Assembly (NCBI GenBank): GCA_947085285.1
Contig: CAMTVZ010000183.1
Location: 1-15,170, forward strand
DNA length: 15,170 bases
Reading direction: 5' to 3'
Source of the DNA: JASEGV01 sp947085285
Lineage (GTDB): Bacteria; Bacteroidota; Ignavibacteria; UBA10030; BY39
The notes under the pieces are model-generated. The model searched no databases. It was given only the letters and a program-made list of their open reading frames with translations, and was not told where the DNA came from. Of this stretch, positions 1-8,900 are shown one piece after another (positions within the stretch are counted from its first letter, which is position 1; every line of letters starts with the position of its first letter). The translations under genes and the position numbers were made by a program.

Positions 1-3000
1 AAAAACAACATATTTTATAATGCACGTGGTGGTTTGGGAAAAAATTATGCTGTTGGTACCTCTGATTCTTTAGGAGCTAATTTCGCATCAAATCACAATG
101 ACATATTTTCTTTGTCAGATACGTTAGGTTATGTTAGAACAGGTATCGCTCCTACACTTGCCGACTGGCAAACACTTACAGGTGGGCAAGATATGAACAG
201 TATCAGCGAAGAACCCACATACAAAAGCCCAACCGATTTACACATTAAAACTGGTACTGCAACAGGTTTAATGAATGCCGGCACACCAGTTGCAGTGCTT
301 GATGATATAGACGGCGAGCCTCGTCATGCAACAACACCCGATATTGGTGCCGATGAGTTTACAGCCGATGCACCGGGTGCTTTTGCACTTCTTACACCGG
401 CAAACAATGCTATTAATGTTCCTATTAATGGTACTTTAACGTGGGAAGCTTCACAGTATGCTTATTCTTATGATGTTTATTTGGGCGAAACAATGCCAGC
501 AACGCCTACTGCTAATGTTACAGGAACATCGTATCCGTATGCCGGCTTAACTGGTAATACATCTTATGTATGGAAAGTTGTAGCAAAGAACGATATCGGG
601 ACTTTAGAAGGAACAGGGTCGCCGTTTGGTTTTACAACTGCAGCTCTTCCACCCGTTGCGCCTTCCGATGTTGCATTCAATACAGTTACAACAACAAGTA
701 TGAATGTAACCTGGGCAGATAATTCGGACGATGAAGATGGATTTAAAATTTATAGGTCAACATTAGAAACTTCCGGATTTACATTAGTTGGAACTGTCGG
801 AGCCGATGTAACCACATTTGCAGCTACAGGTCTTTCGCCTAATATACGTTATTATTTCCGTGTAACTGCATATCATACAATACAAGGCGAGTCGGATTTT
901 GCTGCAGGTAATAAAGCCACATTGGCAAACACTCCCGATGCACCATTCGCAGGTTCACCAACTTTACGCTCGATGAGATTGCGACCCGGTACGGCTATCC
1001 CTGATGGTAATCCACCCGCTACACTTTATGCCATTTATACAGAAAATGATGGTGGCAAATGGGTAACATCTGCAAATACATTAGGTGATGTTCCAGTATG
1101 GAGGACTAAAGTAGGATGGGGTGTTGCTGCTACTCAGATACTCAATCTTGATAACAACACATCCTATGTATGGAAAGCTAAAGCACGAAACCTTGATAAT
1201 GTAGAAACCGATTTTAGTTTAATAACCACATTAGCCACACTACCTCCGTTTGAAGCTTTCCCAATAACAGAAGGATTTGACGCTACCTTCCCGCCAACTG
1301 ACTGGCAAGTAATTGACGTGGCTGGCGATGGTACGGGTGATGCGTATGGCTCTTGGTATAAAGCTACCACGTTAACTTATAAAGGCACTGGTGCTGCACG
1401 CTATCTTTATGAAGCGACAGGCACCAACCCAGGTGACGATTGGTTGTTCAATGTTCCAATGAAATTTACTGCAGGAACAAAATATATACTTAGTTTCTAT
1501 GTGTTAACTAATGTGAGTTTTGGACCGAATGAAAAATTAAAGGTTACAATGGGTAATGCACCAACTCCTAGTGCTCAAACTATAATATTGGCTGATTACA
1601 ATCCATTGCAAGAAGCTACTTATGCATTTAAAGGCATCGTATTTGATCCGCCTTCAACAGGCACATATTATATTGGTTTCCATGCCTATTCTGATGCAGA
1701 CCAATGGTTTATTCGTTTGGATGAAGTTAAAGTGGCAGTTGCAAATCCGACAGACATAGCATTCTTGACTTTAACTCAGACTACAGGTTTGAGACCGATG
1801 AAAGTGCAACCTGGAGTTGCCGGCGAGAAAGTAGATTTACCTGAAGCTGTTGTATTAGATCATTCTATGACCACAGAAGGTCCGACCTATAAGGTTTCTG
1901 ATATTTCTACTACCAGACTCGTTACCGATCCTGTTAACACAAGTTATAAATTAGCTCCTTTTGTGAGTGGCAATAATCCATTTGCTGAAAGCGATAAGCT
2001 AAATCCTGATGCAACTCCAAGTACTGTGAATGTTGCAGCTGTACTGGCTAACATAGGTGTAAACCCGATTTCGCCATATCCAATTAACTGGCAAGTGGAG
2101 GGTATTTCTCAACCACCTGTAACTGGTAATTATATCCCCACTGGAGGATCAGATAATGTAATTCTGCCATATGTACCGAGTGAAAGAGGTATGTTTGATT
2201 TGGTTGCAGCTGCCGATGTATCTGGTGAGGGTGATCGTAGTAACGACACCGGAAGGGTTTCGTTAATGGTGTATCCAACACCTTCATACAATATACGTTA
2301 TGATAATTATTCGGCGCAATGGTATATTTGGGGTACCCCAGATCCTAATCCTGCCTATAGAATAGTTATTGGTACACGATTTACAAATCCTGTGCGAGGT
2401 AGAGTCGCACAAATCGATATACATACAAACGCCGAACGTCGTGTGGGCGGCGTACGTCAGGGTACGATAGTTCCTGAAGTATGGCGTGTAAGAATTAGAG
2501 CAGCCGGACCAGATACAAACGCACCAGGTCCTATACTCTACGAGAAAAAGTTCAGCGGTCCTAAATACAATACCTTAGCTACCACCCTTAAAACAATGGC
2601 TTTTGGCGATGATGCACCAGTAATTGACGCGGGACAAGATTATTGGATTACAGTAATGGCTGAATCCATAGCTGTTACAACAGGTGGTTATCCATTTGGA
2701 TTGTATTCAAATGCAAACCAACCAGGTGCTATAACCTATTTAGGTAGAAGCTATGGTTCTAGTGTTGAAGATGAAAGTGTGTGGTACGACATGGGTCCAG
2801 CGCGTATGGGAGCTGGTGATTGGGGACATTGGCCCTTGCGTGCAATTATGGTTCCTGTTTCCAACTCAATCAGTGGTGTTGTGTATGAAGATAAAAATGG
2901 TAATGGTACACAAGATCCTGGTGAACCAGGATTGGAAGGTTGGGAAGTCAAAATTACTGGTAACCTTAATCTAACAAGACTTACAGATGCAAATGGTGCC

Positions 3001-4878
3001 TACTCATTCAATGATCTCGAGAATGGTACATTTACATTGAGCCAAACAACACAATCCGGTTGGGCTTGTATTACCCCAGGTAGTGGAGCCTCGTACACCG
3101 TTACTTTATCCGGTAGTGAAAGTGTAGTGCGTAACTTTGGCAACTTCAAGCCTACTACAGTAAGCGGTATTGCTTGGGTTGATTTAAACCATAACGCTGT
3201 AAAAGATCCTGGCGAAGTTGGTAAAGATGGTGTAGTAATAACATTGACAGATGGCGTTACACCACGCACAGCAACAACTGCTGGCGGTGGCTTGTTCACA
3301 TTTGCTAATGTTTTTGGCGGCTCATTTACACTCTCTGCTGCTGCACCACCCGATATGTATCAAACGTATCCGGCAACAACCCACACATTTGAAGTAGTAA
3401 GCGGAACACCGCCTATAGTAAGAGACTTTGGCTTAAACAGCACAGATGACCTCGACGAATTCAGGACTTTTGTGCCAGAAAATATCGTTGCTCTTAATTT
3501 GGCGGGAAAACTTCCGAAAGCTGTAAAGAGCACTAAACCGGATAAAGTAGAAATCGAAATCGTATTAATAGATACACTTACCGCACCCAAAACGGGACTG
3601 TATATAGAGTATGGCGCTGCACCGTTTGCAACTACAGATCCAAAATATCCTGGGCAAGTATTTCCGGCACAGGTAGTAAAAGTGAACGGAGAAATAATGG
3701 AACTTGGTGTCGACTACACTTTAACTGGTGCAATTGATGGTAAAAATAAGAAGTTTACTTATGATTTTACTCTCTCTGGTGGATTAGTAAAAGGAGATAC
3801 GGTAAGTATCCACGGATTTGTAAAAGCCAATAAACCGATAAAAGCAAAATATTGGTGGATGCCATTACAGACAACCGCTCCGAAGGATCCGAAATACGCA
3901 CTTGTTGGAATTGGTACACCAAGATTACCAGCACCAAATCATGCTAACTTGATAGATTTGGTTTATGCAACGGGTGGTTTAATAATCGGAACACCACAAA
4001 CACCACCAAATGATAAGCTCTTCGGCTGGTTCGAAATTGGTAAAGCGGCTGATGTTCAAAAATCATTACGTGCCAAGGAAGTTCTTCACACTGGTGATCC
4101 GAGGTTCTTTGATGTATTTACGAATAATAATAAACCATTTGTAAAACGTCAAAAATCGTTACCACCGACAAAGCACAATAATAAATTGTTTGCCGAATTA
4201 GTTGCTCTTAAATTAGCAATTGATGCAAGTCGTCTCGGTTATACACCGGGTGGTTTTGGCGAATTAATTTATGAAGATACAAGCTCAGCTTATGCAGCAT
4301 TCCACGGCAAGAAGGTAAAAGTAATTGCCGACTCTGCCAGTGCTGCGATGACTGCTGAAGCTTCAACCATGGGCGATGCAGAAAAGTTTCATTATGTTGT
4401 TCGCCGCATTAACGAAGCTTTTAACGGTGGTCCAGTACCAAATGCAGTTATCAATGATACTGTTAGTTTTTCAACAGTATTAAAATTAAAAGGTGTACGT
4501 CCTTTGAAAGATGTACCCTATTTGATTGATGATCCAACTTCTCAAAATCCTCAAACGATAGTCCCTGCATTTAGTGCACCTGAAGTGCCAAGTACATTCA
4601 GCTTGGAACAGAACTATCCGAATCCGTTCAATCCAACAACTACAATCGAATTTAATTTACCAGAGGATGCGTTAGTAACCTTAAAGGTTTATAACGTTCT
4701 TGGTCAAGAAGTGGCAACATTACTTGATAAAGAATTCTTCTATGAAGGTAAGGATGAAGTAACATTTGATGCGGGTAAACTTGCATCAGGTATTTACTTC
4801 TATCGAATTGTAGCTGAAGGTGTTGGCGAGAATGCCGGCAAATACACACAAGTCAAGAAGATGATCTTGATGAAGTAA
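1..4878 (+). CDS. Giant multidomain secreted protein with T9SS sorting domain (5' end outside window)
   Basis: The frame is open from base 1, so the true start lies upstream; the TTG at 34 is only an internal codon. The stop is TAA at 4876. Visible domains by base position: end of a right-handed beta-helix with a NNIFYN rung and the PDIGADEF ending of choice-of-anchor Q proteins (1-360); two FN3-like domains (379-654, 661-948) and a degenerate third (949-1248); a choice-of-anchor J/MAM-like jelly roll opening with ITEGFD (1249-1749); a CARDB-like domain and a jelly-roll-like block (about 1990-2865); two SdrD B-like domains with Ca-loop motifs DKNGNGTQDPGE and DLNHNAVKDPGE (2869-3435); an unnamed domain (3463-4536); and a T9SS type A sorting domain from 4585 with QNYPNPFNPTTT and terminal KKMILMK. 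It is inferred to be a surface or secreted binding protein. No enzyme motif is seen. At least 1625 residues are visible. Confidence 0.9.
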   Translation, partial: KNNIFYNARGGLGKNYAVGTSDSLGANFASNHNDIFSLSDTLGYVRTGIAPTLADWQTLTGGQDMNSISEEPTYKSPTDLHIKTGTATGLMNAGTPVAVLDDIDGEPRHATTPDIGADEFTADAPGAFALLTPANNAINVPINGTLTWEASQYAYSYDVYLGETMPATPTANVTGTSYPYAGLTGNTSYVWKVVAKNDIGTLEGTGSPFGFTTAALPPVAPSDVAFNTVTTTSMNVTWADNSDDEDGFKIYRSTLETSGFTLVGTVGADVTTFAATGLSPNIRYYFRVTAYHTIQGESDFAAGNKATLANTPDAPFAGSPTLRSMRLRPGTAIPDGNPPATLYAIYTENDGGKWVTSANTLGDVPVWRTKVGWGVAATQILNLDNNTSYVWKAKARNLDNVETDFSLITTLATLPPFEAFPITEGFDATFPPTDWQVIDVAGDGTGDAYGSWYKATTLTYKGTGAARYLYEATGTNPGDDWLFNVPMKFTAGTKYILSFYVLTNVSFGPNEKLKVTMGNAPTPSAQTIILADYNPLQEATYAFKGIVFDPPSTGTYYIGFHAYSDADQWFIRLDEVKVAVANPTDIAFLTLTQTTGLRPMKVQPGVAGEKVDLPEAVVLDHSMTTEGPTYKVSDISTTRLVTDPVNTSYKLAPFVSGNNPFAESDKLNPDATPSTVNVAAVLANIGVNPISPYPINWQVEGISQPPVTGNYIPTGGSDNVILPYVPSERGMFDLVAAADVSGEGDRSNDTGRVSLMVYPTPSYNIRYDNYSAQWYIWGTPDPNPAYRIVIGTRFTNPVRGRVAQIDIHTNAERRVGGVRQGTIVPEVWRVRIRAAGPDTNAPGPILYEKKFSGPKYNTLATTLKTMAFGDDAPVIDAGQDYWITVMAESIAVTTGGYPFGLYSNANQPGAITYLGRSYGSSVEDESVWYDMGPARMGAGDWGHWPLRAIMVPVSNSISGVVYEDKNGNGTQDPGEPGLEGWEVKITGNLNLTRLTDANGAYSFNDLENGTFTLSQTTQSGWACITPGSGASYTVTLSGSESVVRNFGNFKPTTVSGIAWVDLNHNAVKDPGEVGKDGVVITLTDGVTPRTATTAGGGLFTFANVFGGSFTLSAAAPPDMYQTYPATTHTFEVVSGTPPIVRDFGLNSTDDLDEFRTFVPENIVALNLAGKLPKAVKSTKPDKVEIEIVLIDTLTAPKTGLYIEYGAAPFATTDPKYPGQVFPAQVVKVNGEIMELGVDYTLTGAIDGKNKKFTYDFTLSGGLVKGDTVSIHGFVKANKPIKAKYWWMPLQTTAPKDPKYALVGIGTPRLPAPNHANLIDLVYATGGLIIGTPQTPPNDKLFGWFEIGKAADVQKSLRAKEVLHTGDPRFFDVFTNNNKPFVKRQKSLPPTKHNNKLFAELVALKLAIDASRLGYTPGGFGELIYEDTSSAYAAFHGKKVKVIADSASAAMTAEASTMGDAEKFHYVVRRINEAFNGGPVPNAVINDTVSFSTVLKLKGVRPLKDVPYLIDDPTSQNPQTIVPAFSAPEVPSTFSLEQNYPNPFNPTTTIEFNLPEDALVTLKVYNVLGQEVATLLDKEFFYEGKDEVTFDAGKLASGIYFYRIVAEGVGENAGKYTQVKKMILMK
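1990..2865 (+). other. CARDB-like plus jelly-roll-like block, copy 1
   Basis: This part of the first gene matches 11019-11940 of the fourth gene at protein level. Shared landmarks in order are: a CARDB-like strand pattern ending in P-x-ERG-x-(F/Y) and a D/N-D-T turn; a tyrosine-rich link to IRYDN (IAYDD in the other copy); a (V)R(I/V)-x-AG-x-D-(T/S) motif; APGP-x-LYEKKF (TPGPKLYEKVY in the other copy); then G-(Q/E)-D-(Y/F)-W-(I/V). The second half reads like a beta-sandwich accessory domain. I know no family name for it. Confidence 0.6.
2869..3435 (+). repeat. Two tandem SdrD B-like (Cna_B-type) domains
   Basis: Two consecutive ~95-residue domains, 2869-3153 and 3154-3435, each begin SG-(V/I)-x-(Y/W)-x-D and carry an acidic loop D-x-N-x-N-x-x-x-DPGE of the kind that binds calcium in SdrD B domains. 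Each then has a G-x-(Y/F)-(S/T)-F core strand and ends in R-(N/D)-FG. In the family these are rigid stalk-like spacers. Calcium binding here is inferred from the loop only. Confidence 0.75.
3463..4536 (+). other. Unnamed ~360-residue conserved domain, copy 1
   Basis: The segment aligns end to end with 14040-15080 of the last gene. Shared signposts in order are: RTF; GKL-x-K-x-VK with DKVE; VVK-x-N and YTL-x-x-AID; KKF-x-Y-x-F; GD-x-V-x-IH; KYWW-x-P; PRLP-x-P; IG-x-P-x-x-PP; QK-x-LR-x-K; LH-x-G-x-PR-x-FDV; LPP-x-KHNN-x-L; a helical A-x-L-x-A-x-K stretch; TP-x-GFG-x-LIY; FHG; LKGVR-x-L-x-x-VP. It lies just before the sorting domain in both proteins. No family was recognised. Confidence 0.7.
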
Positions 4879-4932
4879 TTACCCCACCCTGTGTCCCTCC
4901 CCTTTCTAAGGGGAGGGATACGAGGGGGTTAA
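4879..4932. repeat. Extragenic palindromic (REP-like) element
   Basis: The core is a perfect 11-bp stem, TCCCTCCCCTT (4894-4904) and AAGGGGAGGGA (4908-4918), around a TCT loop. Imperfect outer arms (TTACCCC on the left, GGGGGTTAA on the right) extend the inverted repeat to about 54 bp, beginning directly after the stop codon. It lacks the T-run of a standard intrinsic terminator and is far more GC-rich than the flanks. It could serve as a transcript 3' end, or be one copy of a dispersed palindromic repeat; one window cannot tell. Confidence 0.6.
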
Positions 4933-5012
4933 TATTTGTTCGCTTCGTTTTACCGACGGGGTGAACAGCAAAGTTAAATTAATAGTATATAAATAATAAC
5001 AAATTTAAATTT

Positions 5013-5017
5013 AGGAG
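5013..5017 (+). promoter_or_regulatory. Ribosome binding site of the 5026 gene
   Basis: AGGAG lies 8 nt upstream of the ATG at 5026 in an otherwise AT-only leader. This supports that start, as does the signal peptide that follows it. Confidence 0.7.
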
Positions 5018-5025
5018 ATTAATAA

Positions 5026-5877
5026 ATGAAATTTACAACAATTTGTGACAATTATGTTAAAGCAGCGTTATTGCTTCTTGTGTTTGTTTTTACAAATATC
5101 GCATCTACACAAACTCAATTTAGAATAACTATTACAGCCACTAATGCAACTTCAACTGGTAAAGTTGAAATCGGTTGGGATCGTACTGCTACACATTGTA
5201 TAGATTCCCTGTTAGGGGAACAAGAACAACCACCAATACCACCGTCTGAAATTTTTGATTTTAGGACGATTGATAATCGCACACCGAATTGTTTGGGAGA
5301 AGGTTTAGTGTTAGACCTTAAACGTTGGACACCGGGTGTAACTATATCTGATACATTCGTTATTAAAGTACAGCAAGGAGCAGGGGGATATCCAGTTACT
5401 CTTACTTGGCCAACCATAACTAATCCCGATGTAAAATCATTAATTTTGCAAGATGGTTTAGGCGGAATGTTCGTAAATAAAAATATGCTTACCGAAAACA
5501 GTGCCAGTATAACAAATCAATTTGCTCGTGAATTGTACATATACTCAAGTACTATTAACGATGTGAAAAAAGAAACAGAATTACCGACACGTTTTGGTTT
5601 AGATCAAAATTATCCCAACCCATTTAATCCATCTACGAAAATAAAGTTTTCAATCCCCGTTCAGTCAAATGTAGAGATATCTGTCTTTGATGTTTTAGGA
5701 AGAAAGATTCGTACTTTAGTGTCAGAAGTTTTGGAAGCAAGTGTTTATTCGGTAGAATGGAACGGAAAAAATAATAGCGAAGCTATGGCAGCGAGCGGTA
5801 TCTATTATATCAAAATGACAGCAAACTCAGCTAACAATAGTTTCACTGAAACACGTAAAGTTGTATTAATGAAATAA
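5026..5877 (+). CDS. Small secreted single-module protein with T9SS sorting domain
   Basis: 283 residues. A signal peptide (hydrophobic LLLLVFVF core at residues 15-22, likely cleavage before residue 30) leads into one copy of the unnamed locus module (residues 31-155). A short linker and the T9SS type A sorting domain follow (186-283, DQNYPNPFNPSTK, terminal RKVVLMK). Nothing else is present, which makes this the minimal form of the architecture seen in its neighbours. Module landmarks are EQEQPPIPPSEIFDFR, CLGEG, DTF-x-IK-x-Q-x-GAGGYPVTLTW and GG-x-(F)-VNKNM. Cys58 and Cys89 sit at positions that also carry Cys in the N-terminal module of the next protein. A palindrome lies upstream and a terminator-like hairpin downstream, so it may be its own transcription unit. 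Function is unknown; an extracellular binding or structural role is inferred. Confidence 0.9.
   Translation: MKFTTICDNYVKAALLLLVFVFTNIASTQTQFRITITATNATSTGKVEIGWDRTATHCIDSLLGEQEQPPIPPSEIFDFRTIDNRTPNCLGEGLVLDLKRWTPGVTISDTFVIKVQQGAGGYPVTLTWPTITNPDVKSLILQDGLGGMFVNKNMLTENSASITNQFARELYIYSSTINDVKKETELPTRFGLDQNYPNPFNPSTKIKFSIPVQSNVEISVFDVLGRKIRTLVSEVLEASVYSVEWNGKNNSEAMAASGIYYIKMTANSANNSFTETRKVVLMK
5116..5490 (+). repeat. Locus module, copy 1 of 5
   Basis: A ~125-residue unit with the order G-x-D-R-x-A-T, LGE-x-E-x-PP-x-PP, IFDFR, CLGEG, DTF-x-IK-x-Q-x-G, YPVTLTW and GG-x-FVNKNM. It is the only folded unit between signal peptide and sorting domain in this protein, so it marks the module boundaries for the other copies. 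Confidence 0.75.
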
Positions 5878-5885
5878 ATGACTCT

Positions 5886-5933
5886 AATATATCCCCGTAT
5901 ATCTTTAAATGTTATACGGGGGAAGATATTTTT
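5886..5933 (+). terminator. Terminator-like hairpin after the 5026 gene
   Basis: CCCCGTATA (5893-5901) pairs perfectly with TATACGGGG (5913-5921) around an 11-nt loop. Outer AATAT/ATATT arms can lengthen the stem, and an ATTTTT run at 5928-5933 follows. The T-run starts a few bases after the stem, so it is an imperfect intrinsic terminator; position and orientation suit the end of the upstream gene. Confidence 0.55.
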
Positions 5934-5982
5934 AATAAAACTTATCACTTTTACTAAACAAGATTTTTTATAAAAATTATTG

Positions 5983-8900
5983 ATGCGTTTATTCAATTTA
6001 ATCATATTATTATTTGTGGTGAATACATTTTCTATCGGACAAAATCAGTTTTATATTCCGCTTCGAATAACCGACTCGTTACGGGTAGGTAGCGGTTCAA
6101 TCTGGTATGGAGTCCATCCGAGCGCATCGTATTGTATTCCCGATACCGTTACTTTTACTGACGGCAAAATATTCAGAGAACAGGAAGAACCGCCTCCGCC
6201 TCCGTCGCAAATTTTTGATATTAGATTTGTGAACCTTAATTTTGGCGCTGATACTTGTTTAGGACAAGGAGTAATCGCTGATATACGAAAATATACTAAC
6301 CCGAATCAAATAGATACATTCAGTATTAGGTTACAACTTGGGAGTGGCATCAGGCCATTTATTTTTTCGTGGCCCGCAGGTTTGAATGCCATCTGTGATA
6401 GTATGAAGTTGTATGAGGAAATATCTGGATTTACATTTTTTAATGTAAATATGTTAACTACGACACGGTTTCGGCTAACACTAAATTTAAATTCCGCCAA
6501 GATTATAAAGTATGGGGCTAAATCAGCGCCACAAACGGCACCTGTAGCGACACCGTTATATAGACCTGGAAATGGAACTATAAATGTTTTTGCTAAACCA
6601 GTAATGTTCGAGTGGGACGGTGCCTACGGAGCCCTTCAATACTTTTTGGAAATCGCTTCGGATACAAATTTCATTAACATAGTGCGGATTGATACTATTA
6701 ATATTTCAACTCAAACACCATTTAATACAGGGACGGCTATATCTATAGATCTTAATTATCAAACAAAATATTTTTGGCGTGTTCGGTCCAAAAATAATTT
6801 TGGGATTAGTCCCTATTCTGTAATTTACAGTTTTACAACTGCGATGCCAGTTGTTCCTCCTCCACCTAAATTAGTTTACCCTGACAGTGGATTGGGAAAT
6901 GTAATTAAATCGCCATTGTTGAGATGGAGGGTTACAGATAGAGCCGATAGATATCATCTTATAGTTGCAACTGATACCGGCTTTACTCCTTCTGCAATTG
7001 TTTTAAATGATTCTACGATCGTTGATACGAGTAAGCAATTGGTAAATCTAAAAGGTGGTGCAAGATATTTTTGGAAAGTGCGTGCACGAAATATAAGCGG
7101 TTATGGTGCATACTCTTCGCGATTTTTCTTCACAACTATTTTACCGGTGCCGCCTACACCATCGTTGTTAGCTCCGGCAAATAACGATACAGCTCTCGCC
7201 ATAAACCCGACTTTAAGTTGGAGCGTATCGGAAGATGCCGAATTATATCATCTACAAGTGGCTACCGATCAAGGTTTTAATACTATTGTAATCAACGATT
7301 CTACAATTACAACTACTTCAAAACAAATTAATTTAAATAATTTTACAATTTACTATTGGAGAGTAAAAGCTAAAAACGCAACTGGATCCAGCAATTTCAG
7401 TTCTATATGGCAATTCAAGACAATTATTGCAATTCCAACGAAACCTGTATTATTTAATCCAGCTAATAATGATACTAATGTCTCTTTAACTCCCACACTC
7501 TTCTGGAATTCTGTACCATATGCAGCTACTTACGAATTGAACGTTGCTTCCGATCAAAATTTTAATACTATAATTTATAGTAATTCGAATCTAACTTCAA
7601 CTTCACAACAAATTCCGACACTGATATCTGATAGGATATATTATTGGCGTGTCCGAGCATCTAATTATGCTGGAACAAGTTTATTTTCTGATGTATGGAA
7701 TTTTAAAACTATCTTAATTCCACCAGAAGGTGTTTTGCTTAGTTCACCAGCAAACAATTCGGATAATATAATTGTCAATCCCACATTGAGGTGGAATGCT
7801 TCCGATCGTGCGGTTAAATATCATTATCAAGTTGATTCAGTAAGTATATTTAATTTCCCATTATTTGAAGATAGCAATTATACTGGATTATCAAAGACAA
7901 TTGGAACGCTTGAATCAGGGAAAAAATATTATTGGCGTGTGCGCGGTTGGAACAGAGCAGGTTATGGTAATTATTCTGAAATATGGAATTTTACAACAGT
8001 TCCATATCCAAAACCGGGAATTTCTAATTTAAAATATCCGCCTAATGGCGCACCTAATATTTCGTTGAATCCGACTTTAAAATGGGATAGCTCAGAATAT
8101 GCGGAAGTGTATATACTTGAGGTTTCTCGCGATTCTTTGTTCACAATTGCAAATCGTGTTTTATTAGATACTAACATTTCAGTTAGGGAACGAAAAGTAG
8201 GACCCTTAAACCAAACAACCAGATATTTTTGGCGCGTTAGGGCAAAAAATAAGGCAGGAGTTGGGCTAAATTCAGAAGTATGGAATTTTAGAACTTACGG
8301 CGATCAACCTGCAAGTTGGGTAACCCCATTTGTTGTGTTAGAAACTGGATTGGCTCGTGATACTCTCCGATTTGGTGTACATCCTGAAGCAACATATGGA
8401 ATTGATGTTTCGCTTGGTGAATACGAGCTGCCTCAAGTAGAACCGGGAACTTTTGATGTGCGCTGGGTTAGTCCACCACGTAGGCCCGGAATTCTGGGTG
8501 AAGGGACACGACTTAATTTAACTCCTTTTTTGAACTTCACTCAAATAGATACATACAGGGTAAAATTCCAAACCGGTGTCGGAACTTATCCTTTAACTAT
8601 CAGATGGTCAAGCCCATTTATTTATAATATATGCGATAGTATGGAAATACGAGATGAAATTGGTGGATATACCGTGAGGGTTAGAATGGACTTGGCATCT
8701 TCAACAGTAATAAACAATGATGCAGTAAAATCGTTAGTAATTATTAAATGGGGTGCGCGACCATTAGGAATAAAAGTAGAAAATACAGATATTCCCAAGG
8801 CATTTGCACTTTATCCTAATTATCCTAATCCGTTTAATCCTTCAACAAGAATAAAATTTTCGATATTAAAAGAGACTCGTGCAGTATTAACCGTTTACAA

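Noticed and set aside
34..36. TTG as start of the first gene
   Set aside because: The frame is open to base 1 and the upstream residues continue the beta-helix rung pattern (NNIFYN), so the gene begins outside the window.
3000..3299. Minus-strand open frame of 99 codons
   Set aside because: It lies inside the SdrD B-like domains of the first gene, has no ribosome binding site and no recognisable protein pattern.
5115..5417. Minus-strand open frame of 100 codons
   Set aside because: It is antisense to the conserved module of the 5026 gene; the + frame explains the sequence constraint fully.
6541..8310. FN3 array as a recent DNA tandem repeat
   Set aside because: Units match only at protein level and differ in length, so there is no sign of recent DNA expansion or assembly collapse.
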